A stretch of DNA of 27,140 nucleotides from Holosporales bacterium (GTDB taxonomy: Bacteria; Pseudomonadota; Alphaproteobacteria; UBA3830; JAIRMZ01). This document shows, one piece after another, positions 1-7,940 of this stretch. The stretch lies in assembly GCA_031255325.1 (NCBI GenBank), contig JAIRST010000024.1, forward strand, positions 1-27,140, in the 5' to 3' direction. The position numbers and the translations under genes are program-made. The notes beneath the pieces are model-generated. The model was given only the letters and a program-made list of their open reading frames with translations. It was not told the DNA's origin and did no database searches. Each line of letters opens with the position of its first letter. Position 1 is the stretch's first letter.

Positions 1-130
1 CGATAGAGTAAAAGTTGATTGAACGATAGAGAACCGAGCAAAATAAAGCAGGTGAGATAAGGAAAAGTTTCAAAAGATGCTTCTAGCCTTAAGAAAAGAA
101 GATAATGCCGGGTCAACAAGCAGTGTTTGA

Positions 131-153
131 ACCAAGGCTGAGAAGGCCTTGGT
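131..153 (-). terminator. Stem-loop just after bamE, possible terminator
   Basis: An 8-bp perfect stem (ACCAAGGC at 131-138, GCCTTGGT at 146-153) with a 7-nt loop lies 7 nt past the bamE stop codon. There is no clear U-run after it on the minus strand, so it may be a weak or Rho-assisted terminator. Bases 1-130 hold nothing else I can identify. Confidence 0.4.
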
Positions 154-160
154 ATAAACT

Positions 161-613
161 TTACTCTTTGTCGCGTTTGCCGCGACGTGAAGTGCGTCGG
201 AGATTATCTAAGGTTTGTCCAAGAACGGTCATTTCCTGACCATTTTCAATCGAGGTATCTGGATCTAATAGGATGGTGCGTCCTTTAAGAAGGTGTTCTT
301 CAATACGAAGATAGCGCCCTGTATCATCAAAAGTAACCAAGAAAGTGCGCTGTTTTTTCACTTGCGGGGCGAAAAAAGCCTCTGTTTCCTGTTCTTGTCC
401 GACATAAATCCAATGAGTAGCATCTTGCTTTAAAGAGGGGGGGCCTAAAATCTCTAAAACGTCTTCTTGCGTTTGCTGATGCGGTTTGAGGCGCGCAATA
501 TCGTCATGTCCTAGCAAATTCCCTCGTATATCGTGCCTTGACGTACATGCTGTCAGGTAAAGGACCGCCATAAATAACAAGGGCAAATACCGCACCAAAA
601 TCTTATCCTTCAT
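161..613 (-). CDS. bamE: Outer-membrane assembly lipoprotein BamE (SmpA/OmlA family)
   Basis: Small lipoprotein of the BAM complex, which inserts beta-barrel proteins into the outer membrane. The 150-residue product begins with a positively charged stretch and a hydrophobic segment ending in a lipobox (LTAC, Cys at about residue 23), so it should be lipidated and tethered to the outer membrane. The mature part has the SmpA/OmlA pattern: a segment like 'TQEDVLEILGPPS' around residues 48-60, then WIYVGQ and a beta strand with 'RTFLVTFDDTGR'. The basic C-terminal tail (RRTSRRGKRDK) is an extension. It is transcribed away from lpxK, with about 135 bp between the two starts. The proline pair is encoded in a C7 run. 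The family assignment is secure; the tail's role is unknown. Confidence 0.85.
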   Translation of the reverse strand: MKDKILVRYLPLLFMAVLYLTACTSRHDIRGNLLGHDDIARLKPHQQTQEDVLEILGPPSLKQDATHWIYVGQEQETEAFFAPQVKKQRTFLVTFDDTGRYLRIEEHLLKGRTILLDPDTSIENGQEMTVLGQTLDNLRRTSRRGKRDKE

Positions 614-677
614 TTCACAAAAACGTATGGGCCATCTTTAAAATGGCTGTCTTAAAGGTTCTCTGTCAACCCCATGC

Positions 678-705
678 TTTACCGTTTTTCCTTTTATGTT
701 AAGAT
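678..705 (+). promoter_or_regulatory. Putative sigma70-type promoter for lpxK-lpxL
   Basis: TTTACC (678-683), 16-nt spacer, TAAGAT (700-705). The same TAAGAT -10 appears in the strong promoter at 26905-26933. If it is used, transcription starts near 712, downstream of the ATG at 696, so the TTG at 750 becomes the likely lpxK start. Confidence 0.45.
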
Positions 706-749
706 TGAGAATTAACAGAGATTTGAGCAGCAATAGGAGCAACGGAGCA

Positions 750-1751
750 TTGAAAACACCCTCCTTTTGGTATGATATTTCTTTGGCTTCTCGCTTAAAA
801 AAAGGAGCCTTACGTCCTTTAAGTGCTCTATATAACATAGGGCGACGCGCGCGGCAATTACATGTACATGCGCCGCCAGATCCATTCCCTGTGCCTAGTA
901 TCGTTTTGGGAGGGGTAACGATGGGAGGATCTGGCAAAACGCCTGCGGCAATTTCTATAGCAAAATTTTTTCAAACGCAAGGAATAAATGTTCACTTTAT
1001 AAGTCGAGGGTATGGACGGACATCCCCTTACACGCGTATGACGCGTGTAACAGCGGCGCATACAGTACAAGAAGTCGGGGATGAACCTTTGCTTCTTGCG
1101 GAAATTGCCCCAACATGGGTGGTTGCCAATCGCCATAAAGCCGCACAAGAAGCTGTTCACGCTGGGGCGCACATCCTTATTTTAGATGATGGATTCTATA
1201 ATCCACGCATTAAAGCAACACTTTCAGTCCTCGTATACGATGTGCATCAAGGAATAGGAAATGGGGGTATTTTCCCAGCAGGGCCTTTGCGCGCCCCTGT
1301 ACAAGAAGCTTTGGCGCGCGCAGATCTTATTGTAAGTCTAGGAGGAGAGTTTCCTTTCCCTGCGGACATTCCTATTCTAATAGCTGATTTGAAACCAGAC
1401 CTTTTAGCTTTTAAGGTACAAAAAAAGCGGTTCATAGCATTTGCAGGGCTTGGATATCCAGACAAATTTTTCAAAACATTATCCACTTATGGAGCGTATC
1501 TTATTCAAACGTATACTTTTCCCGATCATCATTTGTATACAGAAACAGAATTAAAAGATCTTATGCACAAGGCACAAGCGTATAAAGCTTCTCTGATCAC
1601 AACACGCAAAGACTATGTTCGCTTGCCAAATGCGGTACGTTCGCAGGTATTTTTCCTTGATATACAGCTTGTTTGGCGACATGCTGAAGCTGATCTGTGT
1701 ATTTTAAAAGAACTCACGAAGCGAAATCATGACCTTGCGGCGTCTGGCTAA
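750..1751 (+). CDS. lpxK: Tetraacyldisaccharide 4'-kinase LpxK
   Basis: Inner-membrane kinase that phosphorylates the 4' position of the lipid A disaccharide precursor using ATP. From the TTG at 750 the protein is 333 residues, a normal LpxK length. It begins with the family opening (TPSFWY at residues 3-8) and has a P-loop, GGVTMGGSGKTP, at residues 54-65. The conserved 'ILDDGF' segment follows about 90 residues later. I chose TTG because AGGAG sits at 735-739 with a 10-nt gap, the family start aligns there, and a likely -10 box overlaps the upstream in-frame ATG at 696. Starting at 696 would add 18 residues unlike the family. The 3' end overlaps the next gene by 23 bp, so the two are probably co-translated. 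Confidence 0.9.
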   Translation: MKTPSFWYDISLASRLKKGALRPLSALYNIGRRARQLHVHAPPDPFPVPSIVLGGVTMGGSGKTPAAISIAKFFQTQGINVHFISRGYGRTSPYTRMTRVTAAHTVQEVGDEPLLLAEIAPTWVVANRHKAAQEAVHAGAHILILDDGFYNPRIKATLSVLVYDVHQGIGNGGIFPAGPLRAPVQEALARADLIVSLGGEFPFPADIPILIADLKPDLLAFKVQKKRFIAFAGLGYPDKFFKTLSTYGAYLIQTYTFPDHHLYTETELKDLMHKAQAYKASLITTRKDYVRLPNAVRSQVFFLDIQLVWRHAEADLCILKELTKRNHDLAASG

Positions 1752-2634
1752 AACATATATCGCTTACCCTTTAGAGGCTATTGCTGTCGCTTTCTGCCAT
1801 TATGGACTTAAGCTGACATCCCTTGATAGGGCTTCGGATATCGGAGGGGCTGTTTTACGAGCTATGGGCCCTTTCTATCGTCCATTGGAACAGTTGGCTT
1901 TGTCTAATCTTGAAAAAGCTTTTCCAGAGAAAAGTCTTACGGAACGTCAAGAGATTACTTATGCAATGTGGGATAATCTCGGACGTGTTGTTGCAGAATA
2001 TTCTCACCTTGGAGAGCTTTCTTGCCAGAAAGATCCTTCCATAATCAAGATTATAGGAGGAGAATATGTTGATGCTGCGCGCGATGATGATCTTCCCGGC
2101 CTTTTTTTAGCAGCACATTATGCGAATTGGGAAATTGCGGCGCTTGCCATTATCCAACGTGGGCTTCCTTTGACACAAATTTATAGAGCTGCTAATAATT
2201 CTCTTGTTAATCATATGATTCGGCGCGCTCAGCGCTATGTGACGCGAGCGCTGATTCCTAAAAATAGATCAGGAGCAAAGCAACTGATGCGCGCCATGAA
2301 TCAGCGAGAACATATGATGATGATGATGGATCAGCGCATGAATAATGGTCTGGCTGTACCGTTTTTCGGGCAGCCTGTGATGACAGCATCTGCCTTTGGA
2401 CGCTTAGCATTGCATTATCAATGCCCTGTTATTCCTGTGCAAGTGATCCGTATCAAAAGAAGTTCGCGCTTTGAAGTACGGTTTTCCAAACCATTAGATT
2501 TACCTCAGCACGGATCAGACGAAGAAAAGTTGTACGCTCTTATGGTAAATGTTAATCAATGCATCGAGGCTTGGATACGCGAACGTCCAGATTTGTGGCT
2601 TTGGATCCATAGTCGTTGGGGCAAGGAAGAGTAA
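1729..2634 (+). CDS. lpxL: Lipid A late acyltransferase (LpxL/HtrB family)
   Basis: Adds a secondary acyl chain to Kdo2-lipid IVA, or the local equivalent, at the cytoplasmic face of the inner membrane. The 301-residue product has the LABLAT-family layout: an N-terminal membrane-proximal helix, the catalytic HX4E motif (H130-YANW-E135), a later 'YRAANNSLVNHMIRR' block, a 'MMMMMDQRMNNGLAVPFFG' block, and 'CPVIPVQVIR' toward the end. The C-terminal PDLWLWIHSRW is typical of the family. The ATG at 1729 overlaps the lpxK stop, placing both genes in one lipid A operon. Which acyl chain or position it serves (LpxL or LpxM type) cannot be told from sequence alone. The run of six Met residues at about 193-199 lies in a conserved block and is probably harmless. 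Confidence 0.85.
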   Translation: MTLRRLAKTYIAYPLEAIAVAFCHYGLKLTSLDRASDIGGAVLRAMGPFYRPLEQLALSNLEKAFPEKSLTERQEITYAMWDNLGRVVAEYSHLGELSCQKDPSIIKIIGGEYVDAARDDDLPGLFLAAHYANWEIAALAIIQRGLPLTQIYRAANNSLVNHMIRRAQRYVTRALIPKNRSGAKQLMRAMNQREHMMMMMDQRMNNGLAVPFFGQPVMTASAFGRLALHYQCPVIPVQVIRIKRSSRFEVRFSKPLDLPQHGSDEEKLYALMVNVNQCIEAWIRERPDLWLWIHSRWGKEE

Positions 2635-2658
2635 TCAGTAAAGACGGTCAGATTGTGG

Positions 2659-2760
2659 TCATCGCATCCACTCTTTGAAACCTTCTTCTCTTCCAAACAA
2701 GAGATAAACTGGAAAAACACCTCTCCCTTCAACACAGCCTACATACTTTACACTATTCAT
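2659..2760 (-). pseudogene. Short ORF, possibly a gene remnant
   Basis: A 33-residue reading frame beginning MNSVKYVGCVEGRG and ending FKEWMR. The same frame stays open upstream to the tRNA, without a convincing start or ribosome site. The composition looks protein-like. The stretch YVGC..GRG..PVYLLFG resembles YRGCQDERG..FSIFFLT in the broken gene at 23211-23587. I cannot name a family. It is read antisense to the tRNA-Thr promoter region. It could be chance; I list it because two other gaps hold similar material. Confidence 0.25.
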
Positions 2761-2781
2761 AAACAAAGTTAGTAAAGTCTT

Positions 2782-2810
2782 TTGTGTCTTTCTAAAGAGT
2801 TTGTTATAAA
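2782..2810 (+). promoter_or_regulatory. Putative promoter of tRNA-Thr
   Basis: TTGTGT (2782-2787), 17-nt spacer, TATAAA (2805-2810). A start near 2817 would leave about 15 nt before the mature tRNA 5' end at 2832. Confidence 0.5.
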
Positions 2811-2831
2811 ATCTTTTGGTGAAATACCTAA

Positions 2832-2907
2832 GCCGGACTAGCTCAGTTGGTAGAGCGGCTGATTTGTAATCAGTAGGTCGTTGGTTCGATTCCGACGTCC
2901 GGCACCA
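2832..2907 (+). tRNA. tRNA-Thr (anticodon TGT)
   Basis: Full cloverleaf. The acceptor arms GCCGGAC and GTCCGGC pair perfectly; the D arm (AGCTCAGTTGGTAGAGC) and T arm (GGTTCGATTCC) are standard. The anticodon stem flanks the loop TTTGTAA, with anticodon TGT reading ACA. CCA is encoded (2905-2907). It is 76 nt with CCA. Confidence 0.97.
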
Positions 2908-3007
2908 ATTGTTTCTTAGGGGGGAGGATTTGGCATCAACCGGCTTTGTCCCGTTCCTGTCCCGAGATCTAAGAATAGAAGGAGTTTTGATATGTGGTTT
3001 TAGAGCG

Positions 3008-3027
3008 ATTTACGATGAATTTTTAAA
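3008..3027. repeat. 20-bp near-identical repeat, copy 1
   Basis: ATTTACGATGAATTTTTAAA here and ATTTGCGATGAATTTTTAAA at 23213-23232 differ at one base. Both lie at the 3' end of degenerate minus-strand frames, so they are probably the surviving conserved end of a gene family rather than a regulatory element. Confidence 0.6.
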
Positions 3028-3192
3028 GTCAAAAATGTACTGCCTTCTTACTCTGGGGGGGCCTCTTTTGGGAATCTCCAAAGCTGTGTCTATGAAGTTT
3101 TCAGGATAGAGAAATCCATAAAAATTGCGCTGATTTCTATCGCCTTCTTCTATTTTAAAACCGTTGAAATCTTTCTCAAACAGATCGTTCAT
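3008..3192 (-). pseudogene. Degenerate ORF sharing its 3' end with the broken gene before vgrG
   Basis: Reading 3192 to 3010 gives a 60-residue frame (MNDLFEKDFNGFK..., then FYGFLYPENFID, then RRQYIFDF). A one-base shift near the end would restore FDFKIHRKSL, matching YYYDLKIHRK of the frame ending at 23211. The DNA of the two ends is 19/20 identical (3008-3027 and 23213-23232). I infer a decayed paralogue of the same unnamed gene. The rest of the 2908-3235 gap shows nothing else; the plus-strand frame there has no ribosome site and no recognisable content. Confidence 0.35.
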
Positions 3193-3235
3193 TTAGAGCT
3201 TGGATGATGTCTTATTCTGAAAGGAGGGCGCTTGC

Positions 3236-3517
3236 CTAAGGCTGTAAGGTTAAAGCAATGATTTTGTATCGTTTCGCGGTTCCTTTTTGGATAGCGATGC
3301 AACGTTTAGGTATATTAAGGTGTTGGCTTAAAAGCGTTATAATTGCTTTATTCGCTTTTCCATCTATAGGAGGTGCTGTCACATAGAGCGTTAAGTACGT
3401 TTCTCCGCAGGGTCCTATGCGTACATCCCCTACACGGGCTAAAGAAGCATGCGGAATAACCCGTATACGCAGAAACGCCTTTTCTTTTTCGTAAAAAACA
3501 GGAAGACTTTCCCACAC
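3236..3517 (-). CDS. DUF167 / YggU-family protein
   Basis: A 93-residue protein of the YggU/DUF167 family, a small conserved domain without a firmly established function. The sequence shows the family signature: 'LRIRVIPHASLARV' near residues 16-29, then 'LYVTAPPIDGKANKAIITLLS' around 47-67, and 'IQKGTAKRYKII' near 75-86. The start is GTG at 3517, three nt after the stop of the upstream penicillin-binding protein gene, with AGGGG about 8 nt before it. The spacing indicates translation from the same mRNA as that gene. The length is normal for the family. Confidence 0.85.
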   Translation of the reverse strand: MWESLPVFYEKEKAFLRIRVIPHASLARVGDVRIGPCGETYLTLYVTAPPIDGKANKAIITLLSQHLNIPKRCIAIQKGTAKRYKIIALTLQP

Positions 3518-3520
3518 TGC

Positions 3521-5467
3521 TTATTCCCCTAATTCTTGTAAGAGACCTTCAATGGAGGATTTTATTCTTTTGCTCTGGGAAGTCTTTTGTATTTCCTCCA
3601 TTTCGTCAATTAAGGCATCTAGCTGCTCTGATTTTTTACGATCAGTCTCTAAAGGTTTTTCTGTAGGCAAATCATCGGGGGTAGGGGCGATTTCGGAAAA
3701 TCCAGAAAGAGCACGAACGTGACCTCCCAAGACGGCTTGCATAAAATCACGCCAAATTTCTGCGGGAAGTTTTCCTCCGGTTACGTCCTTCATAGGGGCT
3801 CGATTATCGTTTCCTAACCAAACACCTGTTGTAACTCCCCCTGCAGTTGCGACAAACCAAGCATCTCTGCTGTCATTACTTGTTCCTGTTTTTCCCAATA
3901 CAGGAACATTCAGTTTAGCACGTTTTCCAGTTCCATAATCGATGACAGATCGTAGTAAGATTTTCATTTTTTGGCAAAGATCCGTAGGTAAAACTTGTAT
4001 ATCCAGGGGAGTATAATGATAAAGAATGTGTCCTTTACGATCTGTTACGTCACGAACCGCAAAAGGAGTAACACGATGCCCGTCAGCGCAAACGGTAGCA
4101 TAAGCTCCGGACAGTTCCAGTAAAGTCACCTCCCCACTTCCAAGTGCTACGGTTAAGTCATGTGGTTGGCGCGTAGATATTCCCAAACGCCGAGCAAGCT
4201 TTACAATACGATTCCGCCCAAGCGTATGGACCAAGCGTACAGAAACCGGATTGACAGAATAAGCAAAGGCCTCATTTAAAGAGATTTTTCCACGGGGCTT
4301 CCAACGGAAAAGACCAGGATGCCACTTTCCGATAGAAATAGGCGTATCAGCAATCATTGTCCCTGGGGTCATACCGGATTCTAACGCGGCTAGATAGACG
4401 AACAGCTTAAAAGCTGATCCTGCAGAACGGAGTGCCAAAACCCTGTTAAATTGACTTTGTGTATAATCTACACCACCAACAAATGCTTTCACAGCGCCCG
4501 AACCATCAAAACATATAATGGCCCCTTGATGTACCGCAGCGTGCTGTTCTAAAGATTGCTGCAAACATAAAGAAGCTTCTTGCTGTAAAGCAGTATTGAG
4601 CGTCGTCGTAATAAACAAATCTTCCGTATCCACAGAAACGTATTCGGGGAGCATCTCTAACACCCAATCCGTAAAGTATCGGCAATTGCCAGCGCCACGG
4701 GCTAGTTGCATTACTTTAACAGGCTCATGCAAAGCCGAACGTGCTTCTTGCGGTGTAATCATCTCGGCTTCGGTCATTAGGGCGAGTACGATGGCGGAGC
4801 GCCTTGCGGCTGCCTCTGGATTATAGAGAGGAGAATAACGCGACGGCGCCTTAAGTGTTCCTGCCAAAAGTGCTGCCTCACGCAAGGAGAGCTCTCTGGC
4901 GGACTTTCCAAAATATCGCAAGGCAGCGGCCTCAATACCGTAGGCACCAGCGCCAAAATAGACACGATTTAAGTAAATAGTTAGAATTTCTTCCTTGTTG
5001 AAGGTATGTTCCAACCATAAAGCCAACAGCGCTTCCTGTATTTTGCGTCGTAAAGAGCGATCGCCGGAAAGAAACAGGTTTTTTGCCACTTGCTGTGTAA
5101 TGGTCGAGCCTCCTTGGACAACATGCCCCGCATAAAAATTCTTATGTGCAGCTCGTATAAGTCCGATAAGATCTACTCCGAAATGGTTGTAAAAGCGGCG
5201 GTCTTCTATTGCAATAAAAGCGGTCGGTACATAACGAGGAAGCTCTTGTAAACGGACAGGCTGACCGAAAAGATCACCATATGTTGCGAGCAACGCGCCG
5301 TCTTCTGAAAAAACGCTAATACTTGGCTGGCGTGTGCCGCCTTTAAGGTGATGGACGTTAGGAAGGTCGTATCCATACCATAAAGCCACTATTCCCAGGG
5401 CTAAACTGCCCCAAACAAGAACAGAAAAGAAAAAAGCTACGCGCCGATGCTTTCGTTCTTTGCTCAC
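3521..5467 (-). CDS. Bifunctional class A penicillin-binding protein (PBP1a family)
   Basis: Peptidoglycan synthase with glycosyltransferase and transpeptidase domains, anchored in the inner membrane by one N-terminal helix (residues about 10-30). The GT51 domain shows the catalytic Glu in IAIEDRRFYNH (E88) and the GGSTITQQ block (119-126). The transpeptidase has SAFK (Ser351, Lys354), SVN (404-406) and KTGT (526-529), so all catalytic motifs are present. At 648 residues it is shorter than the usual 750-850 of PBP1A and lacks the large insert, which is closer to a compact PBP1A/2D layout. After the transpeptidase there is a charged tail of about 70 residues, probably partly helical. The start is GTG at 5467 with only a weak upstream ribosome site. 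It is probably transcribed with the DUF167 gene that follows. Confidence 0.9.
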   Translation of the reverse strand: MSKERKHRRVAFFFSVLVWGSLALGIVALWYGYDLPNVHHLKGGTRQPSISVFSEDGALLATYGDLFGQPVRLQELPRYVPTAFIAIEDRRFYNHFGVDLIGLIRAAHKNFYAGHVVQGGSTITQQVAKNLFLSGDRSLRRKIQEALLALWLEHTFNKEEILTIYLNRVYFGAGAYGIEAAALRYFGKSARELSLREAALLAGTLKAPSRYSPLYNPEAAARRSAIVLALMTEAEMITPQEARSALHEPVKVMQLARGAGNCRYFTDWVLEMLPEYVSVDTEDLFITTTLNTALQQEASLCLQQSLEQHAAVHQGAIICFDGSGAVKAFVGGVDYTQSQFNRVLALRSAGSAFKLFVYLAALESGMTPGTMIADTPISIGKWHPGLFRWKPRGKISLNEAFAYSVNPVSVRLVHTLGRNRIVKLARRLGISTRQPHDLTVALGSGEVTLLELSGAYATVCADGHRVTPFAVRDVTDRKGHILYHYTPLDIQVLPTDLCQKMKILLRSVIDYGTGKRAKLNVPVLGKTGTSNDSRDAWFVATAGGVTTGVWLGNDNRAPMKDVTGGKLPAEIWRDFMQAVLGGHVRALSGFSEIAPTPDDLPTEKPLETDRKKSEQLDALIDEMEEIQKTSQSKRIKSSIEGLLQELGE

Positions 5468-5658
5468 TTCTTAGAAAATTCCCCTCAATCTCTTCGTTAT
5501 TTTCCTCAATATAGCGTTAGAGCTACTCCTACGTCTCTGAATATTCTTATTCTTCCAATATACTAAAAACTACACTCTGTTACTCATCCCTGAAATAAAA
5601 TGTCCGCTCTTTTTGCGATTCTTGAATGCTTGGCGGAACTTCTCTAAGCTTTGTATGA

Positions 5659-5664
5659 TATAAT
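5659..5664 (+). promoter_or_regulatory. Perfect TATAAT -10 box before the phosphomutase gene
   Basis: TATAAT lies 18 nt before the GTG at 5683. No good -35 box is seen at 16-18 nt. If it is used, the leader would be about 12 nt with little room for a ribosome site. The 5468-5682 gap otherwise holds the two divergent gene starts. Confidence 0.4.
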
Positions 5665-5682
5665 TCGTGTAATGAGCATTGT

Positions 5683-7062
5683 GTGCAGATAGGCTCTCAT
5701 CATTTTGATTCATCAATTCTTCGTGCTTACGATATTCGCGGTATTGTTGGAGAGACTTTATTTGAAGCAGATGCCTATTACATTGGGCGTTCTTTTGCAA
5801 CATGCCTTCTCAAGAGTGCTGATTCCATTGCTGTAGGACGAGATGGGCGGCTTTCTTCTCCTATGTTGGAAACTGCCTTGATTCAAGGACTGCAAGATGC
5901 TGGACAGATGGTATGTTCCATTGGACTCTCTTCAACACCCCTGCTTTATTACACTATTTTTGAACACGCTCATGCAGGAGGTATTATGGTAACGGGGTCG
6001 CACAATCCTCCTACCCATAATGGATTTAAATTGATGCGAGGACGATCTCCTTTTTTTGGTCAAGCTATTTGCGATCTTGAGGCCATCGCCGCTTCTGGGA
6101 AATTTCTTTCTGGACAAGGAAAAGTACAGTATTTTTCGCCAATGGAAACTTATGGTACACGTCTTTTAAAAGATCTTGAAATCTCTCCTCGTTTGCGCGT
6201 TGCATGGGATACTGGAAACGGTACGGTTGGCCCTATTTTACAGACATTAATAACACGTCTCCCTTGCACCTCTTTTCATATTAACCAAAGCGTTGATGGA
6301 AGATTTCCTACACATCCTCCGGATCCTTCTCTTCCGGAAAATTTACATGACTTACGCGCTTTAGTTCAGCGAGAGCGATGCGATATCGGTATCGCCTTTG
6401 ATGGGGATGGCGACCGTATGGGTATTATAGATGAAAATGGAAACAGCGTCTCAGGAGACAAGGTATTGTTGCTTTTTGCACGGGATATTTTGGTACGTTG
6501 TCCCGGTGCAACGATAATTGCTGATGCGAAAACAAGTCAAACCTTTTTTGACGATGTTGTGAAGTTAGGAGGGTACCCTATCATGGAAAAAACAGGGCAT
6601 TCAATTATCAAAACGCGCATGCAGGAAACCGGTGCTTTATTGGCTGGGGAAATGAGTGGGCATATTTTTTTCGCTGATGCATGGTATGGTTTTGATGATG
6701 CTTTATATGCAGCTTTGCGGCTTCTTATGCTGCTCACACAACAGGGAGGAACGCTATCGGAACTTTTACACCTCTTGCCTTCACTTTATGCTACCCCGGA
6801 ATTATCATTCCCTTGCCTAGATACGGATAAAAAAGCGGTTATTAAGCGCATTGTGCAGCGTCTGCAACAAGAACAAGCAAATTTTCTTACTATTGATGGT
6901 GTGCGTGTAAGAACGGCACAAGGGTGGTGGCTGTTGCGTGCTTCTAATACACAAGCGTTATTAACAGGACGGGCTGAGGCCTCTTCTCCTGAAGCTCTCG
7001 AAATGTTGCAGCAAGAGCTAAAACATTATCTGCACTATGGAATGGGAAGTAATGACGCGTAA
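5683..7062 (+). CDS. Phosphomannomutase / phosphoglucomutase (ManB/AlgC type)
   Basis: Alpha-D-phosphohexomutase interconverting 6- and 1-phosphates of mannose and/or glucose, feeding nucleotide-sugar synthesis for LPS and other surface glycans in the cytoplasm. The 459-residue protein has the N-terminal FDSSILRAYDIRG, the phosphoserine loop TGSHNPP (Ser106), the metal loop DGDGDR (Asp240, 242, 244) and the sugar-binding loop GEMSGH (322-327). The start is GTG at 5683; the family alignment allows no later start. The stop overlaps the gmhA start by 11-26 bp, so the two genes are coupled. Whether mannose or glucose phosphate is the main substrate cannot be told from the sequence. Confidence 0.88.
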   Translation: MQIGSHHFDSSILRAYDIRGIVGETLFEADAYYIGRSFATCLLKSADSIAVGRDGRLSSPMLETALIQGLQDAGQMVCSIGLSSTPLLYYTIFEHAHAGGIMVTGSHNPPTHNGFKLMRGRSPFFGQAICDLEAIAASGKFLSGQGKVQYFSPMETYGTRLLKDLEISPRLRVAWDTGNGTVGPILQTLITRLPCTSFHINQSVDGRFPTHPPDPSLPENLHDLRALVQRERCDIGIAFDGDGDRMGIIDENGNSVSGDKVLLLFARDILVRCPGATIIADAKTSQTFFDDVVKLGGYPIMEKTGHSIIKTRMQETGALLAGEMSGHIFFADAWYGFDDALYAALRLLMLLTQQGGTLSELLHLLPSLYATPELSFPCLDTDKKAVIKRIVQRLQQEQANFLTIDGVRVRTAQGWWLLRASNTQALLTGRAEASSPEALEMLQQELKHYLHYGMGSNDA

Positions 7063-7639
7063 TTCTCTCTCCGAGATTCTTCATCAGCATGCTCAGGTTT
7101 TAGCGATCATGCAGCAGGATACGGAGTTGTTTCAGGCATTTGATGCTACTGTATGTTTATGCACAACGGCTTTGTCGCGAGGAAATAAGATATTATTTGT
7201 TGGGAATGGTGGATCGGCAGCAGACGCGCAACATTGGGCAGCGGAGCTCGTTGTACGGTTTCGGCACAATCGGAAAGCTCTTCCTGCTATTGCTTTATGT
7301 ACAGATTCATCGGTCTTGACGGCTATTGGAAACGATTTTGGATTTGAAAACCTTTTTTCCCGTCAAATTGAAGCGTTGGGACAACCAGGAGATATCCTTA
7401 TTGCTATTACGACCTCTGGGAAATCTTCTAATATGCATAAAGCTTGCCGGACAGCACGTTATCAAAAGATGACAACTATTGGATTTACCGGCCTTCAAGC
7501 TCCTGAGGATTTTATAAGCCTATGCGATGTATGCTTAACAGTGCCGACTACAGAAACAGCACGCATCCAAGAAATACATGAAATCTTAGGACATGCTTTA
7601 TGTGGAGCTTTAGAAACGCATTCAATGTCTTTTCCTTAA
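7037..7639 (+). CDS. gmhA: D-sedoheptulose-7-phosphate isomerase (GmhA-like SIS protein)
   Basis: SIS-domain isomerase catalysing the first step of ADP-heptose synthesis for the LPS core. The 200-residue protein has the nucleotide/sugar-phosphate loop FVGNGGSAADAQHWAAELV (about 54-72), the second loop ITTSGKSSN (about 123-131) and a C-terminal helix with 'EIHEILGHALC' matching the GmhA metal-ligand region. An internal ATG at 7052 (residue 6) has GGAA 9 nt upstream and is an equally good start. It overlaps the mutase gene. The partner heptose genes (hldE, gmhB) are not in the window, so the heptose role rests on family similarity. DiaA-like SIS proteins are the main alternative, but the His-containing C-terminal block favours GmhA. 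Confidence 0.8.
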   Translation: MEWEVMTRNSLSEILHQHAQVLAIMQQDTELFQAFDATVCLCTTALSRGNKILFVGNGGSAADAQHWAAELVVRFRHNRKALPAIALCTDSSVLTAIGNDFGFENLFSRQIEALGQPGDILIAITTSGKSSNMHKACRTARYQKMTTIGFTGLQAPEDFISLCDVCLTVPTTETARIQEIHEILGHALCGALETHSMSFP

Positions 7640-7674
7640 GTATCACGCAAATCCTTCTTCAGGAAAAATGATAC
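7640..7674 (+). terminator. Stem-loop directly after gmhA, weak terminator candidate
   Basis: GTATCA (7640-7645) pairs with TGATAC (7669-7674), and an inner TCCT/AGGA stem closes a small loop. No T-run follows directly; a T7 run starts about 20 nt later. It abuts the gmhA stop codon. Confidence 0.3.
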
Positions 7675-7940
7675 GCCTCATGTAATTGGAGAGTTTTTTT
7701 GCGATAGGAAGGGAGGGGTATGTTTTTGGAGGGATAGAGGGATGAGATAACGTTTTAATGTGCGAGGGCCCATACCAGTTTCATCAGGATAGGAGCATTC
7801 TTATTTCTCCACGCTCCTGCCTCTCTCTCTCCTTACCTCTTGAATACCTTTAAGAAAATTCTTATCTTTGTTATAAAAAGGCTATGAGCTTTTAGTGTCG
7901 TTAATAGTACGGTATTTTTGCTGTCAAAAGAATATAAATC
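7675..7940. other. Gap without a recognised gene
   Basis: Between gmhA and the APS-kinase-like gene. On the minus strand a roughly 40-codon open stretch (about 7680-7800, including GMGPRTLKRYLIPLSLQ) looks mildly protein-like but has no start or ribosome site. I see no RNA gene, repeat or clear promoter. Confidence 0.5.

Noticed and set aside
2909..3109. 66-codon plus-strand frame directly after tRNA-Thr
   Set aside because: No ribosome site, no recognisable content, and antisense to the degenerate minus-strand frame.
5570..5713. 47-codon minus-strand ORF (MNQNDESLSAHN...) upstream of the penicillin-binding protein
   Set aside because: Its 5' end runs antisense into the phosphomutase start and over the TATAAT box. 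There is only a weak ribosome site and no known family.
7680..7800. Minus-strand open stretch with GMGPRTLKRYLIPLSLQ
   Set aside because: Protein-like but lacking a start, ribosome site or family; I could not tie it to any element.
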